From the NCBI RefSeq assembly GCF_042666615.1, contig NZ_JBHTDD010000001.1, positions 124,001-188,000 on the forward strand: a stretch of DNA of 64,000 nt. The letters are read 5' to 3'. Position numbers and translations under genes: made by a program. The stretch comes from KBS50 sp042666615 (GTDB taxonomy: Bacteria > Actinomycetota > Actinomycetes > Mycobacteriales > Micromonosporaceae). Below, one piece after another: positions 17,569 through 26,327 of this stretch. The notes beneath the pieces are model-generated. The model was not told where the DNA came from, did no database searches, and worked only from the letters and a program-made list of their open reading frames with translations. Every line of letters begins with the position of its first letter. The first letter of the stretch is position 1.

Positions 17569-18429
17569 CTACCGCGACTCGGCCCGCTCGACCACGTTGG
17601 TGAGCAGCATGGCCCGGGTCATCGGACCGACCCCGCCGGGCATCGGCACGACGGATCCGGCGACCTCGGCCACCTCCGGTGCCACGTCCCCGGTGTAACG
17701 GCCCTTGCCGTCCGCGTCGATCACCCGGGTGATGCCCACGTCCACCACCACCGCACCGGGACGCACCATGTCCGCGGTGAGCAGTCCCGGTACGCCGGCC
17801 GCCACGATCACGATGTCCGCCGTACGAGTGTGCCTGGCCAGGTCGAGGGTGCCGGTGTGGCACAGCGTCACGGTGGCGTTCTCGCTCCGGCGGGTCAGCA
17901 GCAGCCCCAACGGGCGGCCCACCGTGTTGCCCCGGCCGACCACGGCGACCTCGGCCCCGCGCAGCGGGACGTCGTGCCGGCGCAGCAGGTCGACGATGCC
18001 GCGCGGGGTGCACGGCAGCGGTCCGGGATAGCCGAGCACCAGCCGCCCGAGGTTCACCGGGTGCAGCCCGTCGGCGTCCTTGTCCGGGTCGATCAGCTCC
18101 AGCACCCGTTGGGTGTCCAGCCCTGCCGGCAGCGGCAGCTGGACGATGTAGCCGTGGCAGGCCGGGTCGGCGTTCAGCTCGGCGACCACCGCCTCCACCT
18201 GCTGCTGGCTGGCATCAGCCGGCAGTTCCCGGCGGATCGAGGCGACGCCGACCTCGGCGCAGTCGCGGTGCTTGCCGTTCACGTACGCCCGCGAACCCGG
18301 ATCGTCGCCGACCAGGACCGTGCCCAATCCCGGCGTCACGCCGCGTTCGGCCAGCGCCTTCACCCGTGTCCGCAGCTCTTCCTTGATGTCCGCCGCGGTC
18401 GCCTTGCCGTCCAGTACGGTCGCCGTCAC
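17569..18429 (-). CDS. folD: Methylenetetrahydrofolate dehydrogenase / cyclohydrolase FolD
   Basis: 286 residues. The family motifs are present: YVNGKHRDCAEVGV with the catalytic Lys, GYIVQLPLP, DKDADGLHP, and the Rossmann motif VVGRGNTVGRP. FolD interconverts methylene-, methenyl- and 10-formyl-tetrahydrofolate. The 10-formyl product feeds PurN and PurH, encoded just upstream. The GTG start at 18429 has GAGGC close by. The gap to the upstream membrane-protein gene is about 100 bases. Confidence 0.95.
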   Translation of the reverse strand: MTATVLDGKATAADIKEELRTRVKALAERGVTPGLGTVLVGDDPGSRAYVNGKHRDCAEVGVASIRRELPADASQQQVEAVVAELNADPACHGYIVQLPLPAGLDTQRVLELIDPDKDADGLHPVNLGRLVLGYPGPLPCTPRGIVDLLRRHDVPLRGAEVAVVGRGNTVGRPLGLLLTRRSENATVTLCHTGTLDLARHTRTADIVIVAAGVPGLLTADMVRPGAVVVDVGITRVIDADGKGRYTGDVAPEVAEVAGSVVPMPGGVGPMTRAMLLTNVVERAESR

Positions 18430-18531
18430 GCCTCGATCGTCTCACGCGGGCCAGGGTGGGGGTCCCGGGGCCGGCGGATCGGCGGTCCGACCGGTCGGGC
18501 GCCGCACGGTCGGCTCGGGTTGGCCACGGTC

Positions 18532-19209
18532 TCAGGGGCTGGCCGGCGGGATGTCGTCCACCGAGGTGCCGCGCAGCGGAACCAGACTCCCCCACTTGAT
18601 CATGGTCCGGATGCGGGCGGCCGCGACCCGCGCCTCGGGGCGGGACGAGCGCCCGACAGCGTCCGCGAGCGCGGACAGTTCGTCGGCCGGGCGCAGGCGC
18701 CGGGTGGTCATGTCCGACAGCGGGAGCACCCGCGCCGGCCGGAACCGTCCAGCGGCGAGTTCGTCCGCGCCGACGACCAGCTCGGCCCAGACCGGGCGCG
18801 GGTCGGTGACCGACATCAGCGACCGCAGCCGGAGACTGACCGGCACCCGACCCAGGTCGTACTCGGCCGTGGTGCCGCCCCGCTCGGTTACCCGCAGCAC
18901 GTCACCGACCAGCGAGAGCCGTTCGGCCGCCTCGCGCCGGGTCACCCGGGCCGCCGCGAACGCGAGCAGGGCGGCCACGAGCAGGCCGACGAACACGACG
19001 GCCACCACCAACCAGACCCGACGAGCCGCCGAGCCGTCGCGGACCACCAGGCTGGCCCACCACGTCGCGGACCCGACCGCTCCCGACACCAGGGCGATGC
19101 TCAGCGTGCGCAGGGCCGCCGCACGCCGGAGCAACCGGGCCCGCCGGGGCGGATCGTCAAGACCATCGAGCGGTACGACCCTCGGGTCGCCAGCTCTCTC
19201 CTGGACCAC
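18532..19209 (-). CDS. Uncharacterised two-helix membrane protein
   Basis: 225 residues. Two hydrophobic segments lie around 35-55 (LSIALVSGAVGSATWWASL) and 67-88 (WLVVAVVFVGLLVAALLAF). A soluble C-terminal region of about 130 residues follows and contains GTTAEYDLGRVP. I recognise no family. The position between purH and folD is conserved for small membrane proteins in many actinobacteria (DUF3017), but this one is longer and does not obviously match. The GTG start at 19209 lies 10 bases past the purH stop without a clear ribosome site, suggesting coupled translation. Confidence 0.65.
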   Translation of the reverse strand: MVQERAGDPRVVPLDGLDDPPRRARLLRRAAALRTLSIALVSGAVGSATWWASLVVRDGSAARRVWLVVAVVFVGLLVAALLAFAAARVTRREAAERLSLVGDVLRVTERGGTTAEYDLGRVPVSLRLRSLMSVTDPRPVWAELVVGADELAAGRFRPARVLPLSDMTTRRLRPADELSALADAVGRSSRPEARVAAARIRTMIKWGSLVPLRGTSVDDIPPASP

Positions 19210-19219
19210 GGGCCCGGAA

Positions 19220-20779
19220 TCAGTGGAAGAAGTGCCGGGAACCGGTCAGGTACATCGTGATACCGGCCTCCCGCGCGGCCGCGACGACCTCCTCGTCGCG
19301 GACCGACCCGCCGGGTTGCACCACGGCCCGGACTCCCGCGTTGACAAGCACCGTGAGCCCGTCGGCGAACGGGAAGAACGCGTCGGAGGCGGCCACCGCG
19401 CCGCGGGCCCGGTCTGCCCCCGCCCGGGTGACCGCCAGGTGCGCCGAGTCGACCCGGTTCACCTGACCCATGCCCACTCCCACGGTGGCCTCGTCGACGG
19501 CGAGCAGGATCGCGTTGCTCTTCACCGACCGCACCGCCCGCCAGGCGAACCGCAGATCCCGCAGCGTCCGCTCGTCGGCCGGCTCGCCAGCGGCCAGCCG
19601 CCAACCGCCCGGGTCGTCGCCGGGGGCGTCGACCCGGTCCGCCATCTGCACCAGCACCCCGCCGCTGACCTGCCGCCACTCGGCGGGCGGCGGAGCCCAC
19701 GCCGGGGCGCGCAGCACCCGCAGGTTCTTCCGGCCGGCGAGCACCTCGACCGCTCCCGGCTCGTAGTCCGGCGCCACGATCACCTCGGTGAAGATGTCCG
19801 CGACCTGCTTGGCCAGCTCGACCGAAACCGTCCCGTTGACGGCGATCACCCCGCCGTACGCGGACACCGGGTCGCACGCGTGTGCCTTGCGGTGCGCCTC
19901 CGCCACGTCGGCGCCGAGCGCGATGCCACACGGGTTGGCGTGCTTGATCACCGCCACCGCGGGGACGTCACCGAAGTCGTGCACCGCTCGCCAGGCGGCG
20001 TCCGCGTCCGCGTAGTTGTTGTAGGACATCGCCTTGCCGTGCACCTGCTCGGCCTGGGCCAGGCCGCGCGGCGCGGCCGGGTCCACATACAGGGCGGCGG
20101 CCTGGTGCGGGTTCTCGCCGTACCGCAGGGTGGCCGAGTGCCGCAGTCCGAGGCCGGCGAACCCGGGCCACTCCTGCCCCTCCTCGCCGAGCGCCACCGC
20201 GCACCAGTCGGCCACCGCCACGTCGTACGCGGCGATGTCCGCGAAGGCGCGGGCCGCGAGCGCGCGGCGCTGCGCCAGCGTGAAGCCGCCGTCGGCCAGC
20301 GCCTGGATCACCATCGGGTACGCGACAAGCGAGGTCACCACGGCGACCGAGGCGTGGTTCTTGGCGGCCGCCCGCACCATGGCCGGCCCGCCGATGTCGA
20401 TCTGCTCGACGCACTCGTCCTCGGACGCGCCGGAGGCGACCGTCTCGGTGAACGGGTAGAGGTTGGACACCAGCAGGTCGAACGGCTCGATGCCCAACTC
20501 GGTGAGCTGCCGGGTGTGCGCCGGCTGCCGCAGGTCAGCCAGCAGGCCGGCGTGCACCCGGGGATGCAGGGTCTTGACGCGCCCGTCGAGGCACTCGGGG
20601 AAGTCGGTGACGACCTCGACCGGGGTGACCGGCACGCCGGCCCGCTCGATGGTGGCCGCGGTGCTGCCGGTGGAGACGATCTCCACCCCGGCGGCGTGCA
20701 GCGCGCCGGCAAGCTCCGCCAGCCCGGTCTTGTCGTACACGCTGACCAGGGCGCGCCGGATCGGGCGGCGGTCGCTCAT
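19220..20779 (-). CDS. purH: Bifunctional AICAR transformylase / IMP cyclohydrolase
   Basis: 519 residues. The N-terminal IMP cyclohydrolase (MGS-like) domain shows RRALVSVYDKTGLAEL, STGST, VTDFPECLDGRVKTLHP and the IGGPAMVRAAAKN block. The C-terminal transformylase domain shows LRYGENPHQ, VIKHANPCG with the catalytic Lys-His, and SDAFFPFADG. It performs the last two steps of IMP synthesis. The ATG at 20779 overlaps the purN stop (ATGA, 20776-20779), with AAAGGT upstream inside purN. The longer open frame to 20812 is not used. Confidence 0.97.
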   Translation of the reverse strand: MSDRRPIRRALVSVYDKTGLAELAGALHAAGVEIVSTGSTAATIERAGVPVTPVEVVTDFPECLDGRVKTLHPRVHAGLLADLRQPAHTRQLTELGIEPFDLLVSNLYPFTETVASGASEDECVEQIDIGGPAMVRAAAKNHASVAVVTSLVAYPMVIQALADGGFTLAQRRALAARAFADIAAYDVAVADWCAVALGEEGQEWPGFAGLGLRHSATLRYGENPHQAAALYVDPAAPRGLAQAEQVHGKAMSYNNYADADAAWRAVHDFGDVPAVAVIKHANPCGIALGADVAEAHRKAHACDPVSAYGGVIAVNGTVSVELAKQVADIFTEVIVAPDYEPGAVEVLAGRKNLRVLRAPAWAPPPAEWRQVSGGVLVQMADRVDAPGDDPGGWRLAAGEPADERTLRDLRFAWRAVRSVKSNAILLAVDEATVGVGMGQVNRVDSAHLAVTRAGADRARGAVAASDAFFPFADGLTVLVNAGVRAVVQPGGSVRDEEVVAAAREAGITMYLTGSRHFFH

Positions 20780-21396
20780 GGGATCGTGACCTTTCTTCCG
20801 GTGATCGTCCAACCGTCCCGGACCAGCCGGCCGATCTGCTCGACGAGTTGTCGGCGCTCGGCCACCTTGATCCGCTCGGTGAGGGTCTGCTCGTCGTCAT
20901 CGTCCAACACCGGGACCGTCACCTGGGCCACGATCGGGCCGGTGTCCACACCGGCGTCGACGAAGAACAGCGTGGCCCCGGCGACCTTGACGCCGTAGGC
21001 GAGGGCGTCCCGCGGTCCGTGCATCCCGGGAAACGCCGGCAGCAGCGAGTTGTGCGTGTTGAGATAGCGGTCGCCGAAAGCGGCCAGGAAGTGCGGCCCG
21101 ACCAACTTCAGGAATCCGGCCGAGATGACCAGATCGGGCCGGTGCTCGGCGACGTGCGCGGTGAGGGCCCGGTCCCAGTCCGTCCGGGACGGGTACGCCG
21201 ACAACTCGGCCACGAACGTCGGCACGCCCGCGTTGGCCGCCCGGTCCAGTCCGGCGATTCCCGTCCGGTCCGCGCCGACAGCCACCACCCGGGCGCCGTA
21301 CGCGGGGTCGGTCGCCGCGTCCAGCAACGCCTGGAGGTTGCTGCCCGATCCCGAGACCAGGACGACGAGGCGGGCGGCCGGCGCGGGCTCAGTCAC
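20776..21396 (-). CDS. purN: Phosphoribosylglycinamide formyltransferase
   Basis: 206 residues. LVVLVSGSGSNLQALLDA opens the formyltransferase fold. The catalytic Asn-His-Asp set is present in NTHNSLLPAFPG (Asn/His) and in VDAGVDTGPI (Asp). It transfers a formyl group from 10-formyl-THF to GAR in purine synthesis. The GTG at 21396 is used; an open frame continues to 21657 but is low-complexity Ala/Pro/Gly. It overlaps purH by 4 bases, forming the purNH operon. Confidence 0.96.
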   Translation of the reverse strand: MTEPAPAARLVVLVSGSGSNLQALLDAATDPAYGARVVAVGADRTGIAGLDRAANAGVPTFVAELSAYPSRTDWDRALTAHVAEHRPDLVISAGFLKLVGPHFLAAFGDRYLNTHNSLLPAFPGMHGPRDALAYGVKVAGATLFFVDAGVDTGPIVAQVTVPVLDDDDEQTLTERIKVAERRQLVEQIGRLVRDGWTITGRKVTIP

Positions 21397-21705
21397 GCGT
21401 TGCACCCTATCGGTCGGGCCGGCGCTCGGGGGCACCGGTGGCGCGGGCCGGGGCCCGGTAGCGTGGCCTGGCCGGACGGCGGCACCGTCACCGGCATGTC
21501 GGCGCGCCGCCGGACCGCATAGCGTGGCACTCTCCGGGTACGCTGCCGGTTCTCGACACGCAGCGGCTGGCGGTCGCGCCGGAGCCGAGGCCGGCGCGCC
21601 CGCGGCGCCGTATCCACGCTGTGGACGGGCACGTTCCACCCATCCACCAGCGGACACGATCGTCTACCGTTCGACCTGAACCCCTCTGGATAGAAGGAGT
21701 ACCAC

Positions 21706-22380
21706 ATGCAGCCCGGGTATCCCGGCCAAGACCCGTACGGCCAGCAGCCGTCGTCCGGCCAGCCCCACGGTCAGCAGCCCACCTCGGGCCAGCCGTACGG
21801 CCAGCAGCCGTCGTCCGGCCAGCCCTACGGCCAGGACCCGTACGGTCAGCAGCCCACCTCGGGCCAGCCGTACGGCCAGCAGCCGTCCTCCGGCCAGCCC
21901 TACGGCCAGGACCCGTACGGTCAGCAGCCCACCTCGGGCCAGCCCTACGGTCAACAGCCGTCGTCCGGCCAGCCGTACGGTCAGCAGCCCACGTCGGGCC
22001 AGCCCGGCTACGGCGCGCCCCAGTACCAGGACCCCTACGCCCAGCAGGGCGGACAGCCGTACGGCGCGGCTCCGGGCTACGGCGCTCCCGGATACGGTCA
22101 GCCGGGGCAGGGCCAGAACAACACGCTCGGCCTGGTCGGCATGATCCTCGGTATCGCGGCCATCCCGCTGGTGTGCTGCTTCTACCTCGGCATCCCGATC
22201 GGCATCGCCGGTGTCGTGCTGGGTTGGATGGGCAAGCAGAAGGCCGAGCGGGGCGAGGCGTCCAACCGCGGCCAGGCCCTCGCTGGTCTGATCTGCGGCG
22301 CGGTGGCGGTCGTGCTCGGCATCGGTGTGATCATACTTGCGATCGTCGGGGCCAACATGGACCTTCCGACCACGCCCTGA
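21706..22380 (+). CDS. DUF4190-type membrane protein with a Gln/Pro/Tyr/Gly repeat N-terminus
   Basis: 224 residues. The first 130 are a low-complexity region built from GQQPSSGQPY/GQQPTSGQPY/GQDPY units. Then come two membrane segments (about 140-175 and 190-220) with a short GWMGKQKAERGE cytosolic loop, the DUF4190 pattern. Such repeat-rich tails occur on actinomycete cell-envelope proteins, but the function is unknown. The ATG at 21706 has AAGGAG 8 bases upstream. It is divergent from purN and ends at a bidirectional terminator. The position corresponds to a small transmembrane protein gene near perM/purN in Mycobacterium. Confidence 0.85.
   Translation: MQPGYPGQDPYGQQPSSGQPHGQQPTSGQPYGQQPSSGQPYGQDPYGQQPTSGQPYGQQPSSGQPYGQDPYGQQPTSGQPYGQQPSSGQPYGQQPTSGQPGYGAPQYQDPYAQQGGQPYGAAPGYGAPGYGQPGQGQNNTLGLVGMILGIAAIPLVCCFYLGIPIGIAGVVLGWMGKQKAERGEASNRGQALAGLICGAVAVVLGIGVIILAIVGANMDLPTTP
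21736..22005 (+). repeat. Tandem coding repeats (GQQPxSGQPY units)
   Basis: About nine short units of roughly 30 bases recur (GQQPSSGQPYG, GQQPTSGQPYG, GQDPYG). They are grouped into larger units of about 90 bases that are nearly identical at DNA level (21801-21890 and 21861-21950 regions). This pattern suggests unequal crossover and variable length between strains. Confidence 0.8.
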
Positions 22381-22397
22381 GTAGGTGTTCCACGGGT

Positions 22398-22428
22398 GGG
22401 GCGCTCCGGTCGAGGACCGGGGCGCCCC
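22398..22428. terminator. Bidirectional terminator between the DUF4190 gene and the PerM-like gene
   Basis: GGGGCGC..CCGGT (398-410) pairs with ACCGG.GCGCCCC (416-428), one mismatch inside the stem. It sits between two converging genes (stops at 22380 and 22458). Confidence 0.8.
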
Positions 22429-22457
22429 ACTGTCGTCGTAGGCCCGCGCCCCGCCGT

Positions 22458-23798
22458 TCAGCGCCTGCCGGTGGGGCGTCCCGGTCGCTCGCGGCTCGCA
22501 CGCGAGCGGTCCCGGGACGGGCGCTGCCGGTCCAGGACCGGCCCTCGGCCCTCGGGACCGAGCCTGGCCACGACGAACGTCCGGGTCAGCACGGCGCCGA
22601 CCACCGCACCGAGCGCCAGCACTCCGGCGGCCACCGCCGCCACCTGCCAGGCCACCGGTCCCACCTGGGCGAGGCGACCGGCGCCCAGTTCGCCGCCGGA
22701 GGCCACCGCGGCGAGGCCGATCAACACCGCGCCCACCGGGCCGGCGAGGATCGCGGCCGCGAGCAGCGGCCCCCATCCGACGGGTTCGCCCGCCTCGGCA
22801 GCCGTCCGCAGCGCCCGCCGGGTCAGCAGTCCACCCGCCGCGGCACCGGCGAGCACCGGCACCGCGAGCAGCAACGCACCGGAGCCGCCGAGCGGTCCGG
22901 TGGGCAGGCCGGTCAGCAGCGGTACGGCCGGAAGTCCACCGAGCGTCACCTCGGTGACCCGCACGACCGTACCGGTACCGACCGCGAATCCCGGGCCGAG
23001 CAGATAGCTCGCCGCCCAGACGGCGGCGTTCGGCGCGTACGCCGCGCTGACCAGGGTGATACCGGCCTGCCCCCCGACGCCGGTGCGGTAGGCACCGATC
23101 ATCTCGCTGGCCTCGCCGCCACCCACGGCCACGGCCAGGCCGGCCGCTCCCGCTCCCGCCCCGAGCAGCAGCAGGGCGGCCACCGTCCCGGTCCGCAGCC
23201 CGTCGACCACCACCGGCGGGACCCGTCGGGTCAGCGCGCTCGTCGCGCCGGTGGCCGGCAAGGCTCCGAGCAGCGCCGCGATCGCGCCGAACGCGGCAAG
23301 CGTGCAGCCGGCGCGGATCGGGTCGGCGGCCGGACCGGAGGCCGCCAGGACGGCGGCGGCAAGCGTGCCGAGCATCCCGTAGCCGAGGCCCACGGCGATC
23401 GCGACGGTAACCGCCTGGCGGGGCGAGCCACCGCGCCGCGCGCCGATCGCCCGGGTCACGTGCACGCCGGCCCGAGCCACCCGCCAACCCGCGAGGGCCG
23501 CGACGGCGAGTGGGGCGAGCGCCAGCGGGCCGGCCTCGGTGGTCAGCGGGACGCCGTGGCCGAGCAGCCAGGCGGCCAACCCGAGCCGTGCCGCGCCGCC
23601 CACGGTGCCGGCGTCGCCGGAGAACCGGGTCAGTCCCATCACCGCCGCCACCGGCAGGTAGCAGACCAACGCCGCCCAGAGCGAGGCCACGCCGGCGGCC
23701 ACCGCGAGCGGGGCCCGGCGGCGACGTGGCGGCCGGAGGCCGGCGCGGGCCGGCCGAGGCACGGAGTCCGGCTGATCGGGGGTGACGGGTGACATCAC
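22458..23798 (-). CDS. PerM-like (DUF6350) polytopic membrane protein
   Basis: 446 residues with roughly ten hydrophobic segments and a basic, Arg-rich C-terminal tail after about 405. Gene order (beside purN-purH and sucCD) and the architecture match DUF6350 proteins. The Mycobacterium member (PerM, Rv0955) is an integral membrane protein needed for cell division under some conditions. Family assignment rests on context and topology more than on a catalytic motif. The start is GTG 23798 or the next codon ATG 23795; the ribosome site is only an AG-rich run. It converges on the DUF4190 gene and is divergent from the small membrane protein at 23940. Confidence 0.75.
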   Translation of the reverse strand: MMSPVTPDQPDSVPRPARAGLRPPRRRRAPLAVAAGVASLWAALVCYLPVAAVMGLTRFSGDAGTVGGAARLGLAAWLLGHGVPLTTEAGPLALAPLAVAALAGWRVARAGVHVTRAIGARRGGSPRQAVTVAIAVGLGYGMLGTLAAAVLAASGPAADPIRAGCTLAAFGAIAALLGALPATGATSALTRRVPPVVVDGLRTGTVAALLLLGAGAGAAGLAVAVGGGEASEMIGAYRTGVGGQAGITLVSAAYAPNAAVWAASYLLGPGFAVGTGTVVRVTEVTLGGLPAVPLLTGLPTGPLGGSGALLLAVPVLAGAAAGGLLTRRALRTAAEAGEPVGWGPLLAAAILAGPVGAVLIGLAAVASGGELGAGRLAQVGPVAWQVAAVAAGVLALGAVVGAVLTRTFVVARLGPEGRGPVLDRQRPSRDRSRASRERPGRPTGRR

Positions 23799-23939
23799 GA
23801 TCTACTCTGGCATGCCCGCGCCGGTCACACGCGACGCCACGGCCACTTGGTCGATCGGCGATTGGGACGGCGGGCGGGCGCCGAAACCGCTAGCCTCTGG
23901 CCACCCCGATCTAGAGATCGACGTCAAGCAGGAGGCACC

Positions 23940-24197
23940 ATGACGGCTCCCCACCCGACCGCGGGCACACCCGCCGGCACCGACCGCAGCACTCTCTGGG
24001 GTGTGCTCGGCATCGTGATCGGTCTGATCTGCTGCGGAATCCTCGGCATCGTGTTCGGTTGGCTCTCGATCCGCGACGCCCAGAAGTTCGGCAAGTCCCC
24101 CGTCCTCGGCTACGTTGCCATCGGCGTCAGCGTACTGAGCATCGTGATCAACGGAATCCTGACGGCGACCGGTAACAACCCTTATCTGAACCGCTGA
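23940..24197 (+). CDS. Small DUF4190-like membrane protein
   Basis: 85 residues. A short polar N-terminus (MTAPHPTAGTPAGTDRS) is followed by two hydrophobic segments (about 20-40 and 54-75) joined by SIRDAQKFGKSP. It looks like the membrane module of the 21706 protein without the repeat region, so the two are probably related. Function is unknown. The ATG at 23940 follows CAGGAGGCACC, a strong ribosome site; the longer open frame from 23847 is rejected. It converges on sucD across a terminator. Confidence 0.85.
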   Translation: MTAPHPTAGTPAGTDRSTLWGVLGIVIGLICCGILGIVFGWLSIRDAQKFGKSPVLGYVAIGVSVLSIVINGILTATGNNPYLNR

Positions 24198-24220
24198 TCG
24201 GGAACCGCCGGAAACGACGA

Positions 24221-24252
24221 ACCGGGGGTCGGGCTGTGGCCCGACCCCCGGT
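24221..24252. terminator. Bidirectional terminator between the small membrane protein and sucD
   Basis: The perfect 14-base stem ACCGGGGGTCGGGC (221-234) / GCCCGACCCCCGGT (239-252) has a 4-base loop. It lies between converging stops at 24197 and 24263. Confidence 0.9.
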
Positions 24253-24262
24253 TCATGTCGTG

Positions 24263-25150
24263 TCACCGGTTGGACATGATCTCCCGCATCAACGTGGCGG
24301 TCTCGGTCGGCGTCTTGCCGACCTTGACGCCGACCGCCTCCAGCGCCGCCTTCTTCGCGTCGGCGGTGCCCGCCGAGCCGGAGATGATGGCGCCCGCGTG
24401 TCCCATCGTCTTGCCGGGCGGCGCGGTGAAGCCGGCGATGTAGCCGACCACCGGCTTGGTGACGTTCGCCTTGATGAACTCGGCGGCCCGCTCCTCGGCG
24501 TCCCCGCCGATCTCGCCGATCATGACGATCGCGTCGGTGTCCGGGTCGGCCTCGAACGCGGCCAGCGCGTCGATGTGGGTGGTGCCGATGACCGGGTCAC
24601 CACCGATCCCGACGCATGTCGAGAAACCGATGTCGCGCAGCTCGTACATCATCTGGTAGGTCAGCGTGCCGCTCTTGCTGACCAGGCCGATCCGGCCGGC
24701 CGGGGTGATGTCGGCCGGGATGATGCCGGCGTTGGACGCGTCCGGCGAGGCGATACCCGGGCAGTTCGGCCCGATGATCCGGGTCCGCTCACCCTTCGCC
24801 ACGTTGTACGCCCAGAAGGCGGCGGTGTCGTGCACCGGAACGCCCTCGGTGATGACCACGGCGAGCCCGATGCCCGCGTCGATCGCCTCCACCACCGCCG
24901 CCTTGGTGAACTGCGGCGGTACGAAGATCACCGTGACGTCCGCGCCGGTCTGCGCCATGGCGTCGGCGACGTTGGCGAAGACGGGCAACTCGGTGCCGTC
25001 GAAGTCGACGGTCTGACCCGCCTTGCGCGGGTTGACGCCGCCGACCACGGTGGTGCCGGCGGCCAGCATCCGCTTGGTGTGCTTGGAGCCCTCGGAGCCG
25101 GTCATCCCCTGGACGATGACCTTCGAGCCCTTGGTCAGCCAGATTGCCAT
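24263..25150 (-). CDS. sucD: Succinyl-CoA synthetase alpha subunit
   Basis: 295 residues. It has the CoA-binding fold (KVIVQGMTGSEGSKHTKRM), IGPNCPGI, the GRIGLVSKSGTLTYQMM block, and the active-site His in GKTMGHAGAII (phospho-His loop), with GEIGGDAEE. With SucC it makes succinate and GTP or ATP from succinyl-CoA in the TCA cycle. The ATG at 25150 begins one base after the sucC stop (TGA, 25152-25154). The open frame upstream to 25291 is inside sucC. Confidence 0.97.
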   Translation of the reverse strand: MAIWLTKGSKVIVQGMTGSEGSKHTKRMLAAGTTVVGGVNPRKAGQTVDFDGTELPVFANVADAMAQTGADVTVIFVPPQFTKAAVVEAIDAGIGLAVVITEGVPVHDTAAFWAYNVAKGERTRIIGPNCPGIASPDASNAGIIPADITPAGRIGLVSKSGTLTYQMMYELRDIGFSTCVGIGGDPVIGTTHIDALAAFEADPDTDAIVMIGEIGGDAEERAAEFIKANVTKPVVGYIAGFTAPPGKTMGHAGAIISGSAGTADAKKAALEAVGVKVGKTPTETATLMREIMSNR

Positions 25151-25151
25151 C

Positions 25152-26327
25152 TCAGACCCCCGTCGCCGCGAGTTCGGCGGCCCGCTGGGCCGCGCCATCC
25201 ATGGTGTCCACCCGCTGTACGAGCGGGTTGGCCGCGCCGTCGAGGATCGCTCGGCCCGCCTCCGCGTTGTTGCCGTCCAGCCGGACCACAAGCGGCTTGG
25301 TGACCTTCTCGCCGCGCTGCTCCAGCAGGGCCAGCGCCTGCACGATGCCGTTGGCCACCTCGTCGCAGGCGGTGATGCCGCCGAACACGTTGACGAAGAC
25401 GCTGCGCACCGACGGATCGGAGAGCACGATCTCCAGGCCGTTGGCCATCACCGCCGCGCTCGCGCCGCCGCCGATGTCGAGGAAGTTCGCCGGCTTCACG
25501 CCGTGCGCCTCACCTGCGTACGCGACCACGTCGAGCGTGGACATCACCAGGCCGGCGCCGTTACCGATGATGCCGACCTCGCCGTCGAGCTTGACGTAGT
25601 TGAGATCCTTCTCCTTGGCGGCCTGCTCCAGCGGGTCGACGGCGGCCTGGTCGATGAGCGCCTCGTGGTCCGGGTGCCGGAAGGCGGCGTTGCCGTCCAG
25701 CGTGATCTTGGCATCCAGCAGGAGGGCCTTGCCGTCGGCGGTCCGAGCCAGCGGGTTGACCTCGACCAGGGTGGCGTCCTCGGCGACGAACGCCTGCCAG
25801 AGCCGGACCGCGATCTCGCTGATCTGGTCGGCCACCTCGGCCGGGAAGCCCGCTCCCGCGACGATCTCGCGCGCCTTGGCCTCGTCCACGCCGGCGTTGG
25901 CGTCGATCGGGACCTTTACCACCTTGTCCGGGGTCTCGGCGGCCACCTGCTCGATGTCCATCCCACCGGCGACGCTGGCGATGCACAGGAAGGTGCGGTT
26001 CGCCCGGTCGAGCAGGTAGGAGAAGTAGTACTCCTCCGCGATATCGGCGGTCACTGTGATCATGACCTTGTGGACCGTGTGGCCCTTGATGTCCATGCCG
26101 AGGATGTCGGTGGCCCTGGCCACCGTCTCGTCGGTGCCGTCGGCGAGCTTGACGCCACCCGCCTTGCCCCGGCCACCGACCTTCACCTGCGCCTTGACGA
26201 CCACTCGGCCGCCGAGGCGTTCGGCGATCGCACGGGCCTCATCCGGGGTGGTGGCGACGCCGCCGGCGAGCACGGGAAGCCCGTGCCGCTCGAACAGGTC
26301 CCGCCCCTGGTACTCGTACAGGTCCAC
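25152..26327 (-). CDS. sucC: Succinyl-CoA synthetase beta subunit
   Basis: 391 residues with an ATP-grasp fold: MDLYEYQGRDLFERHG start, the KAQVKVGGRGKAGGVK nucleotide-binding segment, EVNPLARTADGKALLLDAK (metal and nucleotide site), GNGAGLVMSTLD, and VFVNVFGGITACDEVANGI. The GTG start at 26327 is predicted. An 8-base GC stem-loop (26352-26371) sits about 25 bases upstream in the leader and could influence the start site. sucC and sucD form one operon ending at the strong terminator after sucD. Confidence 0.96.
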   Translation of the reverse strand: MDLYEYQGRDLFERHGLPVLAGGVATTPDEARAIAERLGGRVVVKAQVKVGGRGKAGGVKLADGTDETVARATDILGMDIKGHTVHKVMITVTADIAEEYYFSYLLDRANRTFLCIASVAGGMDIEQVAAETPDKVVKVPIDANAGVDEAKAREIVAGAGFPAEVADQISEIAVRLWQAFVAEDATLVEVNPLARTADGKALLLDAKITLDGNAAFRHPDHEALIDQAAVDPLEQAAKEKDLNYVKLDGEVGIIGNGAGLVMSTLDVVAYAGEAHGVKPANFLDIGGGASAAVMANGLEIVLSDPSVRSVFVNVFGGITACDEVANGIVQALALLEQRGEKVTKPLVVRLDGNNAEAGRAILDGAANPLVQRVDTMDGAAQRAAELAATGV

